DNA from: Mytilus californianus
Taxonomy: Eukaryota; Mollusca; Bivalvia; Mytilida; Mytilidae
DNA: 64,000 bases
Assembly: GCF_021869535.1 (NCBI RefSeq)
Contig: NW_026262712.1
Span: 54,006,384-54,070,383 of the forward strand
Reading direction: 5' to 3'
Numbering within the stretch: the first letter of the stretch is position 1; every line of letters starts with the position of its first letter. Shown here piece after piece: positions 9,728 through 21,771 of this stretch. The position numbers were made by a program, and so were the translations under genes. The notes beneath the pieces were generated by a model. That model was not told the DNA's origin. It saw nothing but the letters and a program-made list of their open reading frames with translations, and ran no database searches.

Positions 9728-11911
9728 AATAAAATTTGGAGATTTTTAATCGCTTCTCTTTAGTCACACGAATGTTCATTTTATCAAGCTTATTCCACGT
9801 GACTTATTCAAGTGTTAAGTTACCAAAATAGTATGTGTATTGGACTTTAAAAAGTTACCCGGATAAGTATATTTATGTACAGCAATGGACGATCCATACA
9901 CCTTCATCTATTAAAGAAAAAAACTGTATGAAGTAAGTAAAACAAAACATAATTTTAATCAGTCTAGGTCTTTTTCTGACTGCGTTTGAGTCAATCAGCT
10001 AACTTGTCAGTGAAAGGGGATGGGCTACGTTATTTTATGTAAAGAGGTATGTGAGGTTAGCGGCCTGTTCGATATTCGATATTCAAGGTTTAATCAGCCA
10101 CCAACAGCCGGTTCGATATTCAAAATTTCTATGAAAAATGATACAAACTGGATATTTAAAAGAATTCTTAAAATGATTACCATTTTAAACAATTGCACAT
10201 CTTATTCTAATGCTTCATTTACGGGCCTATACCTATACACCTTAAGTTGCAATGGACTAACACATAAAATTAAAAAAAGTAACGTATAGGATTGGAAAAA
10301 TTTATGAATACTATGTCTGTCCAATATTGTATATTTTTGTATATGCATTGTCAGGTACATTAACATCTGTATCTGTATGTGTTTGAGGCAATGCATACAA
10401 CTTTTAAATCACATGTGTACAAAATACATGTATCAATTATACATATGCATGAAACGTGATCAATTATTTAAAAAGAGGTACCCCTACATGAAGCCCTGTA
10501 TGGGTGATATCGGGTACACAATACGACACCAGATAACCTTTCTTTGTTTATATCATTTGGTTCAAGGGTCCATATGAGCCATTGCTAATACCTTGTGTCT
10601 TTCGTCCGTCTATTATCAGAAAATTTACTCGTGCATCATCTCCCAGACACCACCTAGTCAATATGAACTAATCTTCCTACGTAGAATGTACCTAGAAAAT
10701 CCTTATTATCTACGCACCCCAAATAAAATCTGTTTCCGATCAAATGAAAACATTTGTTTCAGTGATGATCTTTGAGTTTGGTTGGCTGATTTTCAATAAT
10801 CGTCTCTGAAAGCCGAAACGTTTTGAAACTTACGGGGTTTAACGAGAAATAAATCTTCTACAAACAATCTTCACCATCCGCTACATATTGACATTAAATA
10901 GTAATTGCTATCTTCGGAGCAGCAACTTTAAAAGTTTAAACAGACATTCACTTCCCGGTAGCAATTACAAATTTAAACTGTCAAATATTGTAGTATTTTT
11001 TCTTTAACATTTTCTAGTTCTTATTTAAACTTAAAGAATGTAAAACAGCCAAAGCCTGCAATCTCTAATTTGTTGAAAAGTGAATTAAAAAAATATTTGC
11101 AAAAGTTTTTTTCTTTAAGAACTATCTCAGTGGTAAATAAGATCCATCAGTAGTTTACCGATGTTCCCAGTGTCATAAAACAAAGCCACGTATTACTTTC
11201 CTTCATTGATGAAGTTTCTATGATGATTTCATTCAACTATTTCGCCTTGCCTTTTGTAGTTGTACCATATTATCTAAAAATGAAAAAAACAGCAATGAAT
11301 AAGATATACAATGAAACCTACGACTGTTATCTCAAAAAAGATACCAGACTTAAACGTTTATATACCAGACATACGTTTCGTCTGAAGATAACGTTCAGTA
11401 GCACTCAAATCAAAGCAGTTATTTGCCACATCAATTAAAAACTGAAGAGCCATTAAACAAACAAATAAAAAAATGTGTACAGATGGATAATGTTAATGCT
11501 TTACGTTGAAAAAACCCTTAGTTTTTTTAATGATTCTGATGTCTTTTAACAGTGAACTTACAGACATAACATATCAAACATATAACATTTCGTCACTGAC
11601 TACTGGTCTGGTGATACCCTTTGGGACAAAACGTTCAAAACCAGGTTATCTAAACAATGGTTGTGAAAATCATAAAATATATCAGACTAATAACCCCATC
11701 AAGTCGTCTACATACATGTAATAGTGGTGCGTGAATTAAAATAGTTGAAGAGCATTGTAGACAAAATCTCAAAACCATTGTGTCAAATATGACTAGGGTA
11801 AAAAGACCTCAGCATTGTTAATAATAGTGATTTATTACTAGCAGTAGGTTGATAGGAATTATCGTATCAAGGATGTTTTTTCTATGTCATTACAAGGCTG
11901 GTTATTCTTCC
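9728..11911 (+). repeat. Array part B1
   Basis: A 2.2-kb non-coding body repeated at 17885-20092 and 28674-30887. Landmarks are gttcgatattcaaaatttc, aaacgttttgaaactta with the following ggtttaacgagaaa, and accagacatacgtttcgtct. The last resembles a dispersed bivalve repeat, so B is itself a mosaic. Open frames inside (10020, 10377, 10593, 11220, 11506) are not preserved as frames in the other copies. Confidence 0.75.
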
Positions 11912-12094
11912 GTATGTGTCAGCTAAAATCTATATATTATTAAAGAACCTATTTTCTGTTTCGTAATGGTCTATTGTATTTAATATATGCACGGAAGCAA
12001 ATCTCCCTTCTCCGTGATCGATTTTATTGTCGATTGAAATCTCTTTAAATGCTTCATCTACTATTTTTACAAAAAGACACCTTGTTCAGAGCCA
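11912..12094 (+). repeat. Array part L2
   Basis: Second copy of L. It ends caccttgttcagagcca, immediately before the inverted end of Y1. Confidence 0.75.
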
Positions 12095-12115
12095 GTCTGC
12101 CAGAAAACCATGCAA
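12095..12115 (+). repeat. Left inverted end of Y1
   Basis: 21 bases beginning gtctgccagaaaacc. They are perfectly complementary to 17864-17884 and repeated at 20276-20296 as the left end of Y2. Confidence 0.7.
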
Positions 12116-12988
12116 TAGGCTTCAAATGCAATGTTATCATATTGACCTAAAATTTTGCATACATGATGCCTTCATGACAACTACTCTCTGTGCAAAATAT
12201 CTTTAAAAAATATTCATTGGTAGTCTCTTTACGGAGCGCCATCTATATTTAACCATTTATGGTGAAAATAAGCTGAAAATTAGCCAATCTCAGCAGTTTT
12301 AAGCTGACAAATACCAATGATTTCAACATGTTACTGTTGTATTGGTAAGAATATGTTGTAATACTGTATTTTAACTGTCAAAATATGATAATACCTGATG
12401 TTAATTGTTTCCCCTATATTTGCTCATTCTAGTCTAAATATCAGAAGTTTTACGAAACTGCTAAAATAGTGAAATTTGCTAATTTTTAAAAGTCCATATT
12501 TTCTTAAGGGGCAAAAATATTTGAAAACCATTTGTTTTTTTTAAACCCTTATCATATATCTACAAATATAAACAATCCAATTTCGGCAAATGATCATAGT
12601 ACTAATGAAAAATTATCAGTGTTATCCTATATAGATTTTTTTTGTTTGGACCCGTCAATAATCCCCCTCTGGGGTCCCACCTTGTAGAAAATAAATATAT
12701 GATGCACAACTAAACTATGTAATTAGTATCTCATACAACTTTCACATTAAACCCTTTAGTAGTTGCAGAGGAGTTGCGGACCACAGGTAGTTACACTACT
12801 CCACTACTGATTTTCTCCTTTTTGATCCAAAAGTTTCCCCAATAAACCCTCAATAGATAAAACAAACATATGGTGCACAATTTCACAACCCTCACAATAC
12901 ATATCATTAGTTCGTTTAAATCCATTCTGTACTTTGAGAGGACTTAAGGGTTGTAGATATATTACAAACAAACAGATGGACAGAAAAA

Positions 12989-13013
12989 CAGACAGACAGA
13001 CAGACAGACAGAC
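12989..13013 (+). repeat. (CAGA)n microsatellite
   Basis: About six tandem gaca/caga units. The matching stretch is missing from Y2. The nearby minus-strand frame with repeated CLSV residues is only a translation of this repeat. Confidence 0.9.
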
Positions 13014-13564
13014 ATTATGAAGATCATATATCCCCCCAGCTATCACTAACATGGGTATAAAAAGTCTCTTCACAAAAGGATAAAATGGATTCAGGACAGC
13101 CAATAATTACAGGTTAAGCTATCCCTTCTAGCCTGTTTAATAATTTGTTAAAATGCTGAGGGGATATGGTTGGTTTACTATTGTGGATATTCGGTTAAAT
13201 CTTTCCAATGGAATAAGACATGTGGAGAAAATTTATCAAACCACTAATTACTATATCTAAATTAAAAAGGAGGAATATGTTGTATAGATTCATGACACAA
13301 AATCTTTATATATTTGATCAAATCCCAATATGCAAGTTCAAAAATGACCCCTCAGCACTGTTTAACTTTATTTGGAATTTTACTGTAGAATTTTTATGTA
13401 CATTTAATAACATGTTATAACCATTTTCATTTTATATTAATTAAAAATACATATATTCAGGCAATTAATACTGGAAAGTAAAAACTAATACACTGACGGT
13501 GGCATTTGCTTGTAGTTACACTGTACTGTTTCTGCAACAAGAATGAATGTAAAGTTGAAATGTC

Positions 13565-13880
13565 TATGCTATCTGTATAATAATATATGTTGCCCAGTCT
13601 GCAGAAACAGCATGTTCCGGTATGTCATCACTTGACATTCTACCATGGTGTTTTGCATATTTTCATCATCAACTACATTCAAATTTTCAATTTAACTAAT
13701 GAAGACTTGGCTGGATCTTTAGATCCAAGTTTGACAAATTTGGCAAATACACTCCAAACATGAGATGTGGTAACCACTCATCAGAGTTAAATTTCTTTAT
13801 TCCATCATCGTTTCTTAATAGTTTCAAATTATCAAAGGTTTGATAAAAAAAAGGTCTTTTTTCTGTAGCACTGCATTCTA
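13565..13880 (-). pseudogene. Unrecognised coding block, minus strand, in Y1
   Basis: Read downwards on the minus strand, this gives FDNLKLLRNDDG (about 13840-13800). After one frame change comes a stretch that in Y2 reads VWSVFAKFVKFGSKDPAKSS, then NVVDDEDMQNTLVECQVMTY. The matching block in Y2 (21772-22062) has the same text with substitutions and the same single-base frame change, so the frameshift predates the duplication. I do not know the family. The residue composition looks like real protein rather than chance. Confidence 0.45.
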
Positions 13881-13925
13881 TGTGTATATCATGTTAAAAT
13901 TCCTTAACCCTACTGCTAAAACGTT

Positions 13926-14108
13926 TCAATGGCTAAAAGAAACCGTAAAAGACCATCCATCTGCAATATTCAAATTAGTTGTCAACTGAGTGTAGCAAAA
14001 CCTTTGTGCACATGTCTCAGTCCAGAGATCTTTCACTTTGCAATAAATGTTTTCTTTGTTGGCATATACATGCTTGTCTAGGTATATACGATATTCTAAG
14101 AAGTGAGG
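13926..14108 (-). pseudogene. Unrecognised coding block, minus strand, in Y1 (RIYLDKHVYANKEN)
   Basis: About 57 residues without a stop, including YLDKHVYANKENIY, VKDLWTETCAQRFCY and NIADGW. The Y2 counterpart (about 24765-24950) keeps DKHVYANKENVYYKVKNLW but has an extra T that breaks the frame after RFCY. A possible splice acceptor (cacttcttag) lies at its upstream edge. It probably belongs to the same decayed gene as the blocks on either side. Confidence 0.45.
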
Positions 14109-14136
14109 TTTTTGTTGAAACCTTTATGCAATTTCA

Positions 14137-14320
14137 CTAAGGACAAGCAAATAATAGTTCATCATCTGAATTATCATCAGTGTTGGCTATTACATTTGCT
14201 CTTGGAAAATATTCAGTTTCTGCTGTTTCATTATATCCTCCATCTAATTTGTCTTTGCTTATGAGAGTAAATAACAGAACCTGGTCCGAAAGATTTCTTC
14301 TTGATAAATGGTATTTGTAC
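14137..14320 (-). pseudogene. Unrecognised coding block, minus strand, in Y1, possible exon
   Basis: On the minus strand a T-rich tract and TTTTTGTAG (a good splice acceptor) precede an open stretch of about 60 residues: HLSRRNLSDQVLLFTLISKD, GGYNETAETEYFPRANV, and an acidic end DDNSDDELLFACP before TAG. The Y2 copy (about 24980-25165) has two stops at corresponding places, so at least that copy is dead. Unrecognised family. Confidence 0.45.
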
Positions 14321-14349
14321 CTACAAAAAAAACATAACAAAATTATCAT

Positions 14350-16046
14350 AATACATGGAATTGATTACGCATAACGTAGGCAAATATTGACAAAATACTA
14401 AAAGAATAGTGTTCAAAGTTTTTTCTCTCAAAAATGACCGGAGAAATGTTGTCGTCTCAAACAGACTAGAATCTTACTGACACTGCTTTTTTTCCAGAAC
14501 AATGCAAGGGTTACTACTAGTGGAGCACAACAAGCTTACCCTTCCTAAGTACAATGTTCCTGAGTACCTTCTCTCATTTAGTTTTTTATGGAGTTTGTAT
14601 TGATAACTTCAATTTTTATAACTATTATGCAATTCATTTGTATCAACCATGTTTATTGGTTGTCGAAATACATTATGAGGGTTAGATTCCACAGTCTTTT
14701 GGTCTGTAAAGCCAGCAATTTTAGTTTCTGCTTTTTTTGGTATGTCATTTCTTCGAAAAATTGTCAATATTAATTGGTATTTGTTTACATGTACCTGCCA
14801 CTGTCATTCATGGAAATTTATGAAATATGAGGTCATGCCTTGTGCGTATTTTTAAGTTGTCTACTTTTTTAACTGTGATTTTTGCTTCTATTATTTTTAT
14901 GGGTTGGAAAAACTGGCAAAAATTCCTAAAAAGAGAAGGGGGTAGGAAAAATGAATCATGCTCTGCTCAAGATTTGTTATTTTTGTTTGACGATTCTATA
15001 GTAAAGTACTGTTTGACATGTTACTGCTTTAGAGAAGATCTCCCATGCTACCATTAGCAGTTTGTTACAATTTTATGTGATGATTCATAAAAATATAAAC
15101 AGATATATGATAACCCATAACACATACGTGTGCTAGTAAATTTTTTTTAGCCAATGTCACAGTACTGACCTGGACCTGAGAATAATCAAAGACAAAAATC
15201 ATCAAGAATTTGATCCACTAAAGCAATGATTACTTTCATTGATGGGTATGAAATCCTACCCGGATACAAGTTTTCTCCCTTTATCAGTTGATGTTTTTCT
15301 AAAAAGTTGGCACAAAGTAGGAGAAAGAGGGTAACACATCTTAGTTCATATTGGAGGGTCTTGAAGGGGGGGGGGGGGGGGTCCTTCTTTTCTGCATTAT
15401 GTTTTTAGGCCATTTTTCTCTATTTATTTTTCTCTATTTATACTTTTTACTATTATTCTCTATTCTTTATATTTTAGCACCTCTTTATTCTCTATTCTTT
15501 ATTTTTTGGGCCATTTTTCTCTGTTCTCTATATTTTTTGCCCAATATTCTCCATTCTGTAAACCCTGATCGACACCCTCATATTGTGCTGAAAATGAAAT
15601 CAAAATCATCACGATCATAGAACTCTTGATATCAATAGATTTTTACAGATCATTGTGATGCGAGACTGGTCCTGGATACTTCGTACATATGATATATGTA
15701 GTATAAAACTCGCACAAAGAAACAATGAGGGGAAAAATTAAAACCTAAAAATTGAAAATTGAAAATTTAAAAAAAAAATGTAAAATACAAAAATATCTCT
15801 ATATGGATTATATTCATTTAGTGCTAATATGAACAATACAATTTTCCCCAATTATAATTATAAAAACGTATTTAAAGAGAATATATTGGCTTAAAGGATA
15901 AACATGAATATAAGCCAATGTGAATTGTTGTCTGAAGGGGCAAATGATTTCAAAGATGTTTTTATGAACCCATACTTTTATATTACAAACTGAATGATAT
16001 TCTGAGGTTTTTGTTTTTGTTATTTACTAAATGAAACACTCAATGA
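14350..16046. other. Y1 interior, no supportable gene
   Basis: Short plus-strand frames at 14588, 14827 and 15351 are not preserved as intact frames in Y2 and are hydrophobic, low-complexity translations. A run of 16 G lies at 15366-15381, followed by a T-rich stretch with repeated 'tattctctattcttt' phrases (15410-15560). Confidence 0.4.
15366..15381 (+). repeat. Poly-G run (16)
   Basis: Uninterrupted G16. The Y2 counterpart (about 26205-26222) is gggga/gggggag mixed and not a pure run. Confidence 0.9.
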
Positions 16047-16322
16047 ATGTGTGACCAAATTGTGGCAGTTTTTTTTACGGGAAAGGGTCCTCAAAATACA
16101 GATTCATATGCGTATACAATGATTGTATTAATAAGAAAAACTAGTCAGAACAGAGAATACTTGTCAAGAAATATAAAGGTGTGGGATTTCTTTAATATGC
16201 AGAAATATTGTCAAGAAATAGGAACCGTCCTAGAAAAGAGTGAAAACATTTACTGGTCAATTATGCAGTACTTAATTGCTTTTTCTCAACCATTCTGTAA
16301 TGCAATTACATCGAAATGTTAG
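16047..16322 (+). other. 91-codon open frame preserved in both Y copies
   Basis: The plus-strand frame ends FCNAITSKC-stop and is also open in Y2 (26857-27129). It shares KMIVLIRKTSQN-like, NIKVWDFFNMQKYCQEIGT and KSENIYWSIMQ. Differences between the copies look as often replacing as silent, so preservation may only reflect recent common origin. There is no recognised domain and no ATG near the front. It is either a transposon gene fragment or chance. Confidence 0.3.
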
Positions 16323-16414
16323 GTATTAAGGCTCGTTTAATAGAGAAAATGAATTTCACCTTCTAAAATATACACACCCTTGAAAAATACCAGTCTTTTT
16401 CTTATAGATTGTCC

Positions 16415-16435
16415 GGGGGGGGGGGGGGGGGGGGG
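16415..16435 (+). repeat. Poly-G run (21)
   Basis: Uninterrupted G21, absent from the corresponding place in Y2 (about 27215). Confidence 0.9.
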
Positions 16436-16776
16436 TGATGGAAAATGTTTTAAAGACATTTTTTACCATAATTTCGTTGAAAATAAATTATTTGTTGCAG
16501 CTGGTTTAGAAAATAGATAATTTTTTTCCCTCAAATTTGAGCTTATTTCCCTTTACATGAATTTATTTAATTTAAATCATCCTATGGCAAAAATTAATAA
16601 TTTACCAGAAAAAAATTGAAAATTAATATTTTATCAAAAAATCGTCCAAGGACATCCACATTCCCCCTATTCCCTTAAAAAATCGATTGGTCCTCAGGAA
16701 TTTATCTACGTGTATTTGTATGGAGAGAGGGTGTATTCTAACCTGTTTCTATGTTGATGACCTCTCTTGTCTCCAA

Positions 16777-17019
16777 CTATCCTGTAGGTTTGCAGACTCT
16801 CGTAGAGCCACCTTTGTCCTTAGTTGCCTTGCTGGAAGCTGGATGTTCTAGGTAGCAACATTTCAGTTCACGTAAGCTTCCTCTCCAATAAATCCAAAAA
16901 AAGTCTCTGTGTTGCTGGCATATGTTATCCTGAAGCAATCTAGCATCAATTTTTAAAAATCGAGTGCGGAATGACTTGTATGGGTTCAATTTGTCTTTTT
17001 TCCAGACACTGCAGTCCAA
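16777..17019 (-). pseudogene. Unrecognised coding block, minus strand, in Y1 (upstream block)
   Basis: 80 residues from ATG: VWKKDKLNPYKSFRTRFLKI, NICQQHRDFFWIYWRG, and a Lys-rich end. Y2 (about 27560-27805) keeps VWKEVKVNPYKSYRTGFLKI and NICQQHRDYFWN, then changes frame. It could be the 5'-most preserved piece of the gene whose other blocks lie at 13.6-14.3 kb. Family unknown. Confidence 0.4.
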
Positions 17020-17863
17020 TCAAATGTATGTGTGTGTTCTTATCACTGTGAATTAAATAGGTACTGTGAGTCTCATAATTTTTCTTTCCACAAGAAATAC
17101 CAGTAAATATGGGAAGTCATATATCTTGTTCTCACTTTTCAATACAGACAACTTATGGTAACATTATGTTTTCACATCGAAGAGTGTAAATAAGGGGAGA
17201 TAACTTATAGAGCACCTGTGACTGGTTTTTTTCCTATTCCAAAGATTTTTTTGGCGATAATACTTAAAATAATGAAATTATGTATGTAAAATGTGTCATG
17301 CAGTAAATTTATGTAATTGAGATCTAAGTTATTTCATAGCTATGGGTAAATGGGTTTTAATTAGAATTTGAATAATTTAGAAATTTATTAAAATATAGGA
17401 AAGTTAGATGTAAATTTCAACATCTTGCAATAATTTGCCAAAATTGGATTTTTGATATTTTTGACAATATCAATTGGTCAATTCACTGATGCTTTTTTCA
17501 TGAAAAAGTAAGTGCCACTTTAGATGATTGATAGACTCAAACTTCCTTCAAAATTCATCGTGGCCTCATACCCCTCCACCGAATAATTGTTCGAGACAAA
17601 TCTTTCCTGACATGGTTTATTTTTGTCTTTCCAGGTCATTTTAAGGAAATATAAGTTTAAATGGCCAGTAACACTGTTAAAATCAGAATTTATTGAGTTG
17701 AAACTATACACATTTTCACTAGCATTTTAGTGATTTTCATACATTTATGCAAATGAGGTTGTTTCTAAAAATAGACACGATGCAACAAAGTCTAAGATAT
17801 ATTTTTCCTTCATATATAATATTTCAAAAGTTCCGACATGCCATTTGGACAATATTTCAGATT
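17020..17863. other. Y1 right part, no supportable gene
   Basis: AT-rich. The open frame on the minus strand at 17520-17711 is not supported by Y2. Nothing else recognised. Confidence 0.4.
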
Positions 17864-17884
17864 TTGCATGGTTTTCTGGCAGAC
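17864..17884 (-). repeat. Right inverted end of Y1
   Basis: 21 bases ending ggttttctggcagac. In Y2 most of this end is deleted: only cagac remains at 28669-28673, after gacatgg. Confidence 0.7.
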
Positions 17885-20092
17885 TTCATAATGTGGGCAG
17901 ATTTTTAATCGCTTTCCTTTAGTCACATGTATGTTCATTTTATCAAGCTTATTCCATGTGACTTATTCAAGTGTTAAGTTACAAAAATAGTATATGTATT
18001 GGACTTTGAAAAGTTACTCATGTTTTTGTACAGCAAGGACGATCCATACACCTTCGTCTATTAAGAGAGAAAAAGCTGTATGAAGTAAGTTAAACAAAAA
18101 ATAATAATAATCAGTATAACTCTTTTTCTGACTGCGTTTGAGTCAATCAGCTAACTTTTTGGTAAAAGGGGATGGGCTAAGCCATTTTATATAAAGATCT
18201 ATGTGAAGTTAGCGGCCAGTTCGTTATTCGTTATTCGATATTCAATATTAAATCGGCCACCAACAGCCGGTTCGATATTCAAAATTTCTATGAAAAATGA
18301 TACAAACTGGATATTTAAAAGATTTCTTAAAATGATATCCATTTAAAAAAAAATTGCACATCTTATTCTAAAGGATCTCAGTCATGCTCCATTTACAGGC
18401 CTACACGTATAAACCTTTAGGTTGCAATTGACATTTTACATAAAATAAAAAAAGAAACGTACAGGATTGGAAAAATGTATGTATGCTATGTCTGTCCAAT
18501 ATTGTATGTTTTTGTATATGCATTGTCAGGTACATTAACATCTGTAACTGTATGTGTTTGAGGCAATGCATACAACTTTTAAATCACATCTGTACAAAAT
18601 ACATGTATCAGTTATACATATGCATGAAACGTGATCAATTATTTAAAAAGAGGTACCCCTACATGAAGCCATGTATGGCTGATATCGGGACACCAGATAA
18701 CCTTTCTTTGTTTATGTCATTTGGTTCAAGGGTCCATATGAGACATTGCTAATACCTTGTGTCTTTCGTCCGTCTATTATCAGAAAATTTACTCGTGCAT
18801 CATCTCCCAGACACCACCTAGACAATATGAAGTAATCTTGGTATGTAGAATGTATCTAGAAAATCCTTAATATCTACCCACCCCCAAATAAAAACTGTTT
18901 CCGATCAAATGAAAACATTTGTTTCAGTGATGATCATTGAATTTAATTGGCTGATTTTCAATAATCGTCTCTGAAAGCCAAAACGTTTTGAAACTTATGG
19001 GGTTTAACGAGAAAGAAATCTTCTACAAACAATCTTCACCATCTGCTAGATATTGACATTGAAAAGTATTCGCTATCTTCGGAATCAGCAACTTTATAAG
19101 TTTAAAATGACATTTACTTTCTGGTTGCAATAACGAATTTAAACTGTCCAATATTGTATTATTTTTTCTATAACATTTTCTATTTCTCATTTAATTTTAA
19201 AAATGTAAAACAGCCAAGGCCCGCAATCTCTAATTGGTTGAAAAGTAAATTAAAAAATATTTGCAAAAGTTTTTTCTTTAGAACTATCTCAGTGGTAAAT
19301 AAGATCCATCAGTAGTTTACCGATGTTCCCAGTGTCATAAAACAAAGCCACGTATTACTTTCCTTCATTGATGAAGTTTCTATGATGATTTCATTCAAAT
19401 ATATCGCCTTGCCTTTTGTAGTTGTACCATATTATCTAAAAAAACAGTAATGAATAAGATATACAATGAAACCTACGCCTGTTATCTCAAAAAAGATACC
19501 AGACTTAAACGTTTATATACCAGACATACGTTTCGTCTAAAGATGACGTTCAGTAGCACTCGCATCAAAGCAGTTGATAGTCACATTTATTAAAAACTGA
19601 AGAGCCATTAAGTAAACAAATCAAAAATGTGTACAGGTGGATAATGTTAATACTTTACGTTGACAAAACCCTTAGTTTTTTTTTAATGATTCTGATTAAC
19701 ATTGAACTTACAGACAACCATTTCAAACGTATATCATTTCGTCACTGACTACTGGTCTGGTGATGCCCTTTGGGACACAACGTTCAACATCAGTCTTATC
19801 TAAACAATTGTTGTGAAAATCATAAAATATATCAGACTAATATCCCCATCAAGTCGTCTACATACATGTAATAGTCATGATAGTGGTGCGTGAATTAAAA
19901 TAGTTGGAAGGTGAAATAAATGACGAAGTTGAGCATTGTAGACAAAATCTCAAAACAATTGTGTCAAATATGACTAGGGGTAGAAAGACCTCAGCATTGT
20001 TGATAATAGAGATTAATTACTAGCAGTTAGTTTATAGAATTGATCGTATCATGGATGTTTTTTTATGTCATTACAAGGCTGGTAATTCTTCC
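17885..20092 (+). repeat. Array part B2
   Basis: Second copy of the body, colinear with B1 apart from small indels. No gene. Confidence 0.75.
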
Positions 20093-20275
20093 GTATGTGT
20101 CAGCTAAAATCTATATATTATTAAAGAACCTAGTTTATGTTTTGTAATGGTCTATTGTATTTAATTTATGCACGGAAGCGAATCTCCCTTCTCCGTGATC
20201 GATGTTACTGTCGATTGAAATCTCTAAAAATGCCTCAACTACTATTTTTACGAAAAGACACCTTGTTAAGAGACA
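20093..20275 (+). repeat. Array part L3
   Basis: Third copy of L. It ends caccttgttaagagaca before the left end of Y2. Confidence 0.75.
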
Positions 20276-20296
20276 GTCTGCCAGAAAACCATGCAA
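20276..20296 (+). repeat. Left inverted end of Y2
   Basis: Identical to the 21-base left end of Y1 (gtctgccagaaaacc...). Confidence 0.7.
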
Positions 20297-20934
20297 TAGG
20301 CTCCAGATGCAATTTTATTATATTGACCTGAAAAGCCATTTATGGTGACAATAAGCTGAAAATTAGCAAATTTCAGCAGTTTTAAGCTGACAAATACCAA
20401 CAATTTCAACATGTTAGTATTTTATTTGTAAGAATATGTTGTAATACTGTATTTTTACTGTTAAAATATGTTTATACCTTATGTTATTTTGTTTCCTATA
20501 TTTGCTCATTCTGGTCTAAATATCAGAAGTTTTACGAAACTGCTACAGAAGAAAAATTTGCTAATTTTTAAAGGTCCATATTTTCTAAAGTGGCAGAAAT
20601 ATTTGAAAGCCATTTGTTTTTTCTCTTAAACCCTTATCATATTTCAACAAAATATAAAAATTCCAATTTCGGCAAATGATCATAGTACTCAATGAAAAAT
20701 TATTAGTTTGGAAGGAATTGTGGTTTAACAGGTGTTATCCTATATAAATGATCTTTCTCTTATTTGGACCCGTCAATAATTCCCCTCTGGGGCCCCACCT
20801 TGTAGAAAATAAATATATGATGCACAACTAAAATATCTAATTAGTATCTAAAACAACTTTCATATTAAACCCTTTAGTAGTTGCAGAGGAGTTGCAGACC
20901 GCAGGTAGTTACACTACTCAACTACTGATTGGAG

Positions 20935-21135
20935 CAGGATCTGCTTACCCTTCCGGAGCACCTGAGATCACCCCTAGTTTTTGGTGGGGTTCGTGTTGCT
21001 TAGTCTTTAGTTTTCTATGTTGTGTCTTGTGTACTATTATTTGTCTATTTGTCTTTTTATTTTTTTGCCATGGCGTTGTCAGTTTATTTTCGATCTGTTT
21101 TTGACTGTCCCTCTGGTATCTTTCGCCCCTCTTTC
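20935..21135 (+). repeat. Family-2 Penelope-like 3' tail inserted in Y2
   Basis: From ggagcaggatctgcttaccc to tctggtatctttcgcccct, this matches 4098-4300 and 52670-52870. At the equivalent site in Y1 (about 12812) the flanks cactactgatt and tctcctttt are adjacent, so the insertion happened in this copy after duplication. Only the last ~200 bases of the element are present. Confidence 0.8.
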
Positions 21136-21771
21136 TCCCTTTTGGTCCAAAAGTTTCCCCAATAAACCCTCAATAGATAAAACAAATCTCATATAACCCC
21201 ACCCCCCTTTCCCCCAGCTATCACTAGCATAGGTATAATAAGTCTCTTTACAAAAGGATAAAATGGATTCAGGACAGCCTATAATTACAGGTTAAGCTAT
21301 CCCTTCCGGCCTGTTTAACAATTTGTTAAAAGAAGAAGGCTGAGGGGATATAGTTGGTTCACTATTGCGGATACTCGGTTGAATCTTTCCAATGGAATAA
21401 GACATGTGAAGAAAATTTATCAAACCACTAATCACTATATCTAAATTAAAAAGGAGAAATATGTTGTACAGATTCATGACAAAAAATTTTTGTATGTATT
21501 TGATCAAATCCCAATATGCAAGTTCAAAAATGACCTCTCAGCACTGTTTAACTTAATTTTGACTTTAACTGTAGAATTTTTATGTACATTAAATAACATG
21601 TTATAACCATTTTCATTTTATATTAATTGAAAATACATGTATTCAGGCAATTAATACTGGAAAGCAATGATACAATGACTGTGGCATTTGCTTGTAGTTA
21701 CACTGTACTGTTTCTGCAACAAGAATGAATGGTAGGTTGAAATGTCTATGCTATCCTTATAATAATATATG

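Larger units (their letters stand above)
12095..17884 (-). mobile_element. Segment Y1, putative large DNA transposon with 21-bp inverted ends
   Basis: The first 21 bases (12095-12115, gtctgccagaaaacc...) are the exact reverse complement of the last 21 (17864-17884, ...ggttttctggcagac). The segment sits at an L|B junction that is continuous in unit 1. Minus-strand coding blocks (16777-17019, 14137-14320, 13926-14108, 13565-13880) are partly conserved in Y2. Size, inverted ends and an empty site suggest a DNA transposon, but I see no clear target duplication and recognise no transposase. Confidence 0.55.

Noticed and set aside
12804..13103. 99-codon minus-strand frame with CLSVCLSVFLS repeats
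   Set aside because: It translates the CAGA microsatellite; the Y2 copy lacks it.
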